DNA of 10,523 nucleotides from an uncultured Lachnobacterium sp. GTDB lineage: Bacteria > Bacillota > Clostridia > Lachnospirales > Lachnospiraceae. Positions 6,550-10,523 of the stretch are shown one piece after another (the stretch's first letter is position 1; the number at the start of each line of letters is the position of its first letter). The stretch spans positions 1 to 10,523 of the forward strand of contig URYB01000070.1 in assembly GCA_900552085.1 (NCBI GenBank). The letters run 5' to 3'. Both the position numbers and the translations under genes were made by a program. Below the pieces are notes generated by a model, which saw only the letters and a program-made list of their open reading frames with translations, searched no databases and was not told the DNA's origin.

Positions 6550-6742
6550 TTTTCCTCCAATACTCATCAAATGCAGATGTGGTTACTTCTTTTTCCTGTA
6601 ACTGGCTTTCTAAGCAGGAACCGGCATAAGAAAGTATGCCCTGCCTGTCCCCAAACGGGAACAGGCACAATAACCCAAAGAGTCCAATTCCTACCGTCAG
6701 CGCAATCCATATGCCACCATACTGTGCAATAATCTCTCTCAT
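6503..6742 (-). CDS. Flp-like small protein with charged C-terminal tail
   Basis: A 79-aa protein starting MREIIAQYGG and continuing into a membrane segment (IWIALTVGIGLFGLLCLFPF, residues 11-30), then a polar tail (~50 aa) ending DIGDDGESHSD. The first ten residues align position by position with the 59-, 46- and 32-aa proteins of the same operon. E7 is replaced by Q here; Y8-G9-G10 are kept. I infer a minor pilin or pseudopilin-like role in the Tad-type machine. GGGAGG lies 5 nt before the ATG, and the start comes 1 nt after the stop of the 46-aa gene, indicating translational coupling. Confidence 0.7.
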   Translation of the reverse strand: MREIIAQYGGIWIALTVGIGLFGLLCLFPFGDRQGILSYAGSCLESQLQEKEVTTSAFDEYWRKNEKYDIGDDGESHSD

Positions 6743-6743
6743 C

Positions 6744-6884
6744 CTAACCTCCCAGAGATACCCGGATCAAACTGGCAATCACCCCATCCGGTCCCAACAG
6801 TATCTTTCCTGCCATGGACAGATACGCAAAGCTCCCCACCACAGCAATCAACACCATTCCATATTCTTTGCATAATTCTCTCAT
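6744..6884 (-). CDS. Flp-like small membrane protein (46 aa)
   Basis: The frame encodes MRELCKEYGM followed by a hydrophobic stretch (VLIAVVGSFAYLSMAGKILL) and a short C-terminus ending SLIRVSLGG. M1-x-E3-L4-x-x-E7-Y8-G9 matches the putative pilin at 9880-10059 exactly in spacing. The start codon overlaps the stop of the preceding 32-aa gene as ATGA, a classic coupling arrangement, with GGGA 6 nt upstream. A longer frame in another phase over the same DNA (6739-6924) encodes a Trp/Gly/Cys-rich sequence with no membrane segment and is rejected. Function is inferred from the context only. Confidence 0.68.
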   Translation of the reverse strand: MRELCKEYGMVLIAVVGSFAYLSMAGKILLGPDGVIASLIRVSLGG

Positions 6885-6979
6885 AAAAGTCCCAATGCCC
6901 TCTCAAATATCTGTACAATTCCAAGTCCCAACATAAGAATCATCAGACAGCCTCCATATTCTTCAATCAGTTCCTGCAT
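6881..6979 (-). CDS. Flp-like micro-protein (32 aa)
   Basis: A 32-codon frame encodes MQELIEEYGG followed by CLMILMLGLGIVQIFERALGLL: an N-terminal E3/E7-Y8-G9-G10 motif and one membrane helix, almost nothing else. I chose the ATG at 6979-6977 because AAAGGA lies 5 nt upstream and the motif then lines up with its paralogues; an ATG at 6985 would add two residues. It overlaps the end of the TadE-like gene by 17 nt and the next gene by 4 nt. It is too short to be supported by coding statistics, so the call rests on motif, spacing and ribosome site. Confidence 0.6.
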   Translation of the reverse strand: MQELIEEYGGCLMILMLGLGIVQIFERALGLL

Positions 6980-7364
6980 ACGCATCCTTTCCAATATAGT
7001 CTACCATTTTCTGTTTTTTACAGAATTGAAAAACTGGAAACTGAATGGTCGTTTCCAATTCAACTTTTGCAATTTCCACATCATCCGTTTTGACTGGAAG
7101 ATCACCTTTTGCTTTGCATTGTGCAATCTTTCCTTTTGCTTTATAAAAAGTAATACAGAGATTGCATCCCATATCTTTTGCGCGTTCAAAACAATTTTCC
7201 ATAACACGCGAATCTAAATTGCAGCCTGCAAGTTCTGTCATAAATGTTTTGTGCATATTTTCCGCCTGAATCAGCTGCATCTGTGCCGTGACGATTCCCA
7301 TTGCGGACACCGCCATAAGTAAAAGCAGAAACAAAGCCATATATGCTTTCATTATCTGACTCAT
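6963..7364 (-). CDS. TadE-like pseudopilin/secreted membrane-anchored protein, Cys-rich
   Basis: A 133-aa protein. Residues 6-27 form a hydrophobic N-terminal helix (KAYMALFLLLLMAVSAMGIVTA), followed by a polar domain that would be outside the membrane. Single N-terminal helix, size and position after the TadBC gene fit a TadE/TadF-type minor pilin, but I cannot match it to a named family by motif, and no clear prepilin cleavage Gly precedes the helix. The outer domain contains six cysteines (AGCNL, ENCFE, MGCNLC, AQCKA, FQFCKK), unusual for an anaerobe's surface protein; disulfides or metal binding are possible. CAGGAG lies 9 nt before the ATG at 7364. It is separated from the TadBC gene by 57 nt. 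Confidence 0.72.
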   Translation of the reverse strand: MSQIMKAYMALFLLLLMAVSAMGIVTAQMQLIQAENMHKTFMTELAGCNLDSRVMENCFERAKDMGCNLCITFYKAKGKIAQCKAKGDLPVKTDDVEIAKVELETTIQFPVFQFCKKQKMVDYIGKDAYAGTD

Positions 7365-7421
7365 AAATTTTTTCTCCTGTATTCTTTCCTGTTTTTATTC
7401 AAAGCCGCTACCCATATTTTA

Positions 7422-8816
7422 TCAACCACCTATCCCGGAAGGCTGAAGGAATGTCAACATAAACAATGCCATATCCACAAGCAGCTTAAAAGAAGCGGTG
7501 ACTACCGGAGCCAGAAACAACAGATACAATCCACTGTTTCGATTATGCAGACGCTCCGTTTCCACCGCATCCTGCATAGAAAAGTTTCTTGTGATCAATT
7601 CCCCCACCTGTTGGTCCGCACGGTCACTATTGCCCATGGAAAGGGCATAGAGCATACTCATGGCAGAATGAATTTCGGGAATTTGAAATTCCTGCATAAA
7701 AGCATGATACGGCTCCGGTGATTCCGGCGCGATCTGCAAACGGTCATTTAAAATTTCCAGCTCATGTTCCAATACCAGCGGTGCATGCTCCTGCGATTTT
7801 GCGAGTGCCATCTGTACATTTTCGCTTTGCAATAACAAGACAATATCCATCAGCCACACCGGAAACGCACTTTTGATATTTTTTATGCGTTTCTTTGTCG
7901 CCAGTCTTCTTCCTATGCGATGCTGATTTGCCGTAAAAAGCGTCAGAAACATCCCTGCCGCTGCCCACACCTGCTGTCCGGCATACAAAGCCCAGGCGGT
8001 CAGCATTCCACAGATACCGGCCATAACCACAGAAAGCTTCCGTTCCTTTTTTTCATCATAAAGATCATATCGTTCCACTTTCTGCCGGTCCGTCTCCTGT
8101 CTCACGCCATCCAACTGCAGCCAGTCCACCATAAGATATTTCTGCGCCCGGGCAAAAATCCAGTCATCCAGCAACAATACAACGACCGTAATCATCTGAG
8201 AAACCATATTCCCACCGATATCGACACTTCCTACCGGCAAGTAGAGAATCATCGCACAAATCAGAAGTGATGCCACAATCGATAATACAACATCCATAAA
8301 CATCTTCTGCCGTTCTTTCATCGTGATCTGTATGCGCTTTTCCCACCGGCTTTTGTCCCTCAAAAGCAAATCCACAGAGGTATCGATCGCTCCTCCGTAA
8401 CTTTCCACATGTACGGCAAAATCGTGCATCGTCCTTATGCGCTCACAGGGATAGTCCCGGTCAATTCTTCCTAATGCATTACGCATAATGTCCGTCTGGC
8501 TGTCATCGTACACCATATACAGGTGATCGAGCCCTTCCTCGACCGCCTCCCGCATGGGACCATTCCCCAGTACCTGATGCGCATCCGTCAATGCCCGTTC
8601 CACTTTTCCTTCTTTGACAAATGCATACAAAAAGGTGTCCATATACTCACAGGCTTCCTCAAAGCGAAGTTTCTGTTCCTTCATCTGTCGAAAGCGTTTA
8701 CGGTAAATACGCACACGTACCAGCATGTATAATCCGAATATAACCGTTGTCATCCACTGCATTTTGAGCAACAGACGCAGTGTGTACAATCCGGCAATTA
8801 CCAGTAATTCAATCAT
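7422..8816 (-). CDS. Fused TadB-TadC-like inner-membrane platform protein
   Basis: A 464-aa membrane protein forming the platform on which TadA-type ATPases act. It seems to contain two GspF/TadB-C domains in one chain. The first has N-terminal hydrophobic segments (~1-36), a soluble helical part with EACEYMDTFLYAFVKEGKVERAL and VESYGGAIDTSVDLLLRDK, then helices at ~173-193 and ~206-222. The second has helices at ~261-297, a soluble part with SAFPVWLMDIVLLLQSENVQMALAKS and MSMLYALSMGNSDRADQQVGELI, and terminal helices at ~428-457. Canonical Tad loci encode these halves as separate tadB and tadC. The start ATG at 8816 overlaps the TadA stop by 8 nt and has AAAGAGG nearby. A frame opening at 8882 would overlap TadA by 74 nt and prepend a basic stretch, so I reject that start. 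Confidence 0.82.
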   Translation of the reverse strand: MIELLVIAGLYTLRLLLKMQWMTTVIFGLYMLVRVRIYRKRFRQMKEQKLRFEEACEYMDTFLYAFVKEGKVERALTDAHQVLGNGPMREAVEEGLDHLYMVYDDSQTDIMRNALGRIDRDYPCERIRTMHDFAVHVESYGGAIDTSVDLLLRDKSRWEKRIQITMKERQKMFMDVVLSIVASLLICAMILYLPVGSVDIGGNMVSQMITVVVLLLDDWIFARAQKYLMVDWLQLDGVRQETDRQKVERYDLYDEKKERKLSVVMAGICGMLTAWALYAGQQVWAAAGMFLTLFTANQHRIGRRLATKKRIKNIKSAFPVWLMDIVLLLQSENVQMALAKSQEHAPLVLEHELEILNDRLQIAPESPEPYHAFMQEFQIPEIHSAMSMLYALSMGNSDRADQQVGELITRNFSMQDAVETERLHNRNSGLYLLFLAPVVTASFKLLVDMALFMLTFLQPSGIGG

Positions 8817-9879
8817 CGCCTGCCTCTTTCCGGCCCTCTGATTTTTCATAGGAAAACGGATCCATGATCGCATCTTTTGCAAACTGTGCCTGCAATACCT
8901 CCGGCAGCTGTTCTAACACAAGTTTGCCATCCTCCACGACCATCACGATTTTGTTCTCGCATTCCTCTCTTAGAAAAAAGCATACCTGATCAATATAGCG
9001 ATACGCCTGTTGCTGCTCATTCATGCGTTTTCGGATCAATACTCCGACATCCATCGCCTGATAACAGGTATTTTCCAGACGATCCGCATCTACGCGGTTC
9101 TCAAGCATATTAAGAATCCGGTCCGGTATGTTACGCACATCGTCCGTATGCAGCGTTGTCATTCCACAAACGCCTGTCGACCAGCTTTCCAACAGATACT
9201 TTACTTCCTTCGAACGCGCCTCCGAGAGCATGATCCAGCGTGGATTTAACCGGAGGCTTGATTTGATTGCATCCGCATAATCAAACCGTCCTGCCTGCAC
9301 ACGCATTTCTACACAATCCTTTCCCGGATTGGTTGCTGCATAACGGATTTCCATTGTATCTTCGATGGTGATCACACGGTCATTCTGTGGGATATACTGC
9401 GAGAAAAATTTGATGCACTCCGTCTTACCGATTCCCGGCATTCCACAAAAAATCATATTACAATGATTCTTGACACAATGGATAAGCAACGCCAAAACTT
9501 TTTCTTCACAAAAATTCTCTTGTATCGCCTTTTCTTCTGTAAGGCGAATGATTGGCGGTGTTTTGCGGATACTGATCGTCCTGCCGGAACGTGCCACAGA
9601 TTCATGAACAATGGTCACGCGTAGTTCGCTTGTCTCAGCTTCCAGCTGCGGATTCTGCTTGTTGAACTGCCGGCTTACAACATTAGCGATCCGCTGGGTA
9701 AACTGCTCGATAAAATTGTCTGTAATAAATTCTTTTACATACTCCGGATTCGCGCGATACCGTATGTTTTCGGTATTTGTCAGCCATATTTCCCGGCCAT
9801 TGTAATCGACATCCGTAATTTTATCATCGTCAACATATTTCCACAATGGTCCAAAATATTCTTTTCCAAGTTCTGTCAT
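8809..9879 (-). CDS. TadA/CpaF-type secretion ATPase
   Basis: A 356-aa hexameric-type ATPase that would power assembly of a Tad/Flp pilus or related secretion machine from the cytoplasmic face. An N-terminal domain (~1-120) contains DVDYNGREIWLT and the Arg-rich VARSGRTISIRK. The RecA-like core shows Walker A GMPGIGKT (146-153, K152), the Asp box TIEDTMEI (171-178), a Walker B region RWIMLSEARSKE with E220, and the His box GMTTLHTDD (H244). Two positions depart from the family norm: Walker A is usually GxTGSGKT, and Walker B is usually RIxxGExRGxE. Essential residues are kept, so it is probably active. The ATG directly follows the stop codon of the Flp-like gene, and its end overlaps the start of TadBC. 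Confidence 0.9.
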   Translation of the reverse strand: MTELGKEYFGPLWKYVDDDKITDVDYNGREIWLTNTENIRYRANPEYVKEFITDNFIEQFTQRIANVVSRQFNKQNPQLEAETSELRVTIVHESVARSGRTISIRKTPPIIRLTEEKAIQENFCEEKVLALLIHCVKNHCNMIFCGMPGIGKTECIKFFSQYIPQNDRVITIEDTMEIRYAATNPGKDCVEMRVQAGRFDYADAIKSSLRLNPRWIMLSEARSKEVKYLLESWSTGVCGMTTLHTDDVRNIPDRILNMLENRVDADRLENTCYQAMDVGVLIRKRMNEQQQAYRYIDQVCFFLREECENKIVMVVEDGKLVLEQLPEVLQAQFAKDAIMDPFSYEKSEGRKEAGDD

Positions 9880-10059
9880 TTACTGTACCCCTGTGTTTGC
9901 ATTTACCTGTGCAACAAAATTGTTGATGATCTGCATAAACGCCTGGCCGATCGCACCATTTTCATCTTTTCCAATGACAGCTGTAATAACGACAATAACT
10001 GCCAGAATCGCAACAACTGTAATCAGAATCCCACCGTACTCCTGAAAAATTTCTTTCAT
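9880..10059 (-). CDS. Flp-like pilin (putative major subunit), 59 aa
   Basis: First gene of the Tad-like operon, 59 codons. It reads MKEIFQEYGG, then a strongly hydrophobic helix (ILITVVAILAVIVVITAVIG, 11-30) and a short amphipathic C-terminus (KDENGAIGQAFMQIINNFVAQVNANTGVQ). E7-Y8-G9 corresponds to the E5-Y6-G7 signature of mature Flp pilins; small Firmicute proteins of this kind are usually annotated Flp1-like. Unlike ordinary Flp precursors it has no multi-residue leader and no Gly at the cleavage point. AAGGAG lies 10 nt before the ATG. The first position, directly before the ATPase, fits the major subunit, which is an inference. Confidence 0.8.
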   Translation of the reverse strand: MKEIFQEYGGILITVVAILAVIVVITAVIGKDENGAIGQAFMQIINNFVAQVNANTGVQ

Positions 10060-10087
10060 ATTCTGTTTTCTCCTTACTCTGGAAACG

Positions 10088-10107
10088 CTGCAACTGACTT
10101 GTTGCAG
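10088..10107 (-). promoter_or_regulatory. Stem-loop in the Tad operon leader
   Basis: The transcript can form CTGCAAC-AAGTCA-GTTGCAG: a perfect 7-bp stem with a 6-nt loop, ending about 12 nt before the ribosome site of the 59-aa pilin. The hexaloop has A at position 1, but position 4 is T, so it does not meet the ANTAR A1/G4 pattern. It could influence translation or mRNA stability. No U-run follows, so it is not a terminator. Confidence 0.5.
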
Positions 10108-10123
10108 ACATAAAGAAACAGGC

Positions 10124-10137
10124 CTATGTATACATAG
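10124..10137. promoter_or_regulatory. 14-bp perfect palindrome, possible operator of the Tad operon
   Basis: CTATGTATACATAG is fully self-complementary. It lies about 25-40 nt downstream of the -10 region of the predicted Tad operon promoter, inside the leader. Perfect symmetry without a loop favours a dimeric DNA-binding repressor site over an RNA hairpin. The regulator is unknown. Confidence 0.5.
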
Positions 10138-10163
10138 CCCGTCGAATGAAAAAAGATATTATT

Positions 10164-10191
10164 ATAATACATGATTTTTTTGATTTGTAAA
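10164..10191 (-). promoter_or_regulatory. Putative promoter of the Tad/Flp-like operon
   Basis: Minus-strand -35 box TTTACA (10191-10186) is followed by an A/T-rich -10 region. TATTAT (10169-10164) stands at 16-nt spacing, and a perfect TATAAT (10166-10161) at 19-nt spacing. Either gives a leader of about 95-100 nt before the pilin ATG. No other clear promoter is visible between here and the end of the operon. Confidence 0.5.
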
Positions 10192-10203
10192 TACCCTTTA
10201 TCG

Positions 10204-10233
10204 AAAAAAGCGGAGAAGTTGCCTTCCCCGCTT
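10204..10233 (-). terminator. Intrinsic terminator of the chemoreceptor-like gene
   Basis: On the minus strand an 11-bp stem (10233-10223 with 10218-10208, one G-U pair) closes a GCAA loop and is followed by TTTTTT (10209-10204). It begins 13 nt after the stop codon at 10247 and separates that gene from the Tad-like operon. Confidence 0.92.
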
Positions 10234-10246
10234 AAAATTTGTTTTC

Positions 10247-10523
10247 CTACTGCTGTAATGTCTCAATCTGATTTAATTTTGTCCGGATTTTTCCAATGAG
10301 ATCATTTGCGAAATGATCATTATTATCATTGTTTTCCTGAATCACAGACATATGTTCCGAAATATTAGCAACATTATCTGTCAGATCGGAAATTCCCTTA
10401 ACAGACTCCTGCGCTGCATTGTTGATTGCCTCTACAGACTGATTGGAATCTTTTACCTGGTCAAGAAGTTCCTTGGACACATGTGCAAAATCCTGCATTT
10501 TATCAAACATGATCATACAATCG
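10247..10523 (-). CDS. C-terminal part of a methyl-accepting chemotaxis-type protein (gene enters from outside the window)
   Basis: The frame is open through the right edge, so only the last ~91 residues are present. They are long, polar and helical: FDKMQDFAHVSKELLDQVKDSNQSVEAINNAAQESVKGISDLTDNVANISEHMSVIQENNDNND, ending in LIGKIRTKLNQIETLQQ. The heptad-like pattern with Ser/Asn/Gln and SVEAINNAAQESVKGISDLTDNV resembles the descending arm of an MCP cytoplasmic coiled coil. The signature hairpin tip is not in the window, so the family call is provisional. The run ENNDNND is a polar interruption near the C-terminus. It is followed closely by a strong terminator. Confidence 0.6.
   Translation of the reverse strand, partial: DCMIMFDKMQDFAHVSKELLDQVKDSNQSVEAINNAAQESVKGISDLTDNVANISEHMSVIQENNDNNDHFANDLIGKIRTKLNQIETLQQ

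Noticed and set aside
6739..6924. 61-aa minus-strand open frame
   Set aside because: It is a phase shadow of the 46-aa Flp-like gene, with no membrane helix, no ribosome site and an unlikely Trp/Cys/Gly-rich composition.
8817..8882. Longer start of the TadBC gene at 8882
   Set aside because: It would overlap the ATPase gene by 74 nt. The ATG at 8816 gives a normal coupled overlap with a ribosome site and begins at the hydrophobic N-terminus.
10088..10107. Second ANTAR target in the Tad operon leader
   Set aside because: The hexaloop AAGTCA has A1 but not G4, no second hairpin is nearby, and no overlapping terminator exists.
10300..10318. 8-bp inverted repeat GATCATTT/AAATGATC with 3-nt loop
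   Set aside because: It lies inside the coding frame of the chemoreceptor-like gene with no U-run. Sense codons explain it.

Overview
The window looks like chromosomal DNA of a low-GC anaerobic Firmicute, most likely a gut Lachnospiraceae member. This rests on the gene set (DapL-type lysine/DAP synthesis, a 443-residue GSI-alpha glutamine synthetase followed by an ANTAR regulator), strong Shine-Dalgarno sequences and canonical sigma-A-like promoters. I cannot name a genus. Nothing suggests a phage, an insertion sequence or a CRISPR array, and I see no rRNA or tRNA gene.

Left part (1-3381, minus strand): the 5' end of dapL with its own promoter. Upstream of it (higher coordinates) is an operon read in the order eukaryotic-type hisA, glnA, ANTAR regulator. 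Its promoter (3353-3381) is followed by a leader in which a small hexaloop hairpin, GGC-AAGGGA-GCC, is mutually exclusive with an intrinsic terminator. This is the architecture expected of an ANTAR antitermination target, so the last gene of the operon probably controls the first two: an autoregulated nitrogen circuit that makes glutamine and a histidine-pathway enzyme working next to a glutamine-consuming step.

Middle part (3382-6371, plus strand): a divergent intergenic region with an 11-bp direct repeat, then guaB (IMP dehydrogenase) with a clear promoter. A CNNM/CorC-type membrane protein with CBS domains follows 45 nt later, probably co-transcribed, and ends at a textbook terminator.

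Right part (6379-10191, minus strand): a compact Tad/Flp-type pilus or secretion operon. In transcription order it holds a 59-aa Flp-like pilin, a TadA/CpaF ATPase, a fused TadB-TadC platform protein, a Cys-rich TadE-like pseudopilin, and four very small membrane peptides. Three of those peptides and the 59-aa pilin share the same N-terminus position by position (M-x-E-[IL]-x-x-[EQ]-Y-G at residues 1-9), directly followed by a membrane segment. It resembles the mature Flp pilin N-terminus (E5-Y6-G7) but lacks a normal prepilin leader. Most of these genes are under 60 codons, and neighbouring genes are packed with overlaps. No prepilin peptidase, TadZ or secretin/RcpC gene is present in the window. 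The operon leader carries a 14-bp perfect palindrome and a 7-bp stem-loop.

Right edge (10204-10523, minus strand): the C-terminal end of what looks like a methyl-accepting chemotaxis-type protein, with a strong terminator that insulates the pilus operon.
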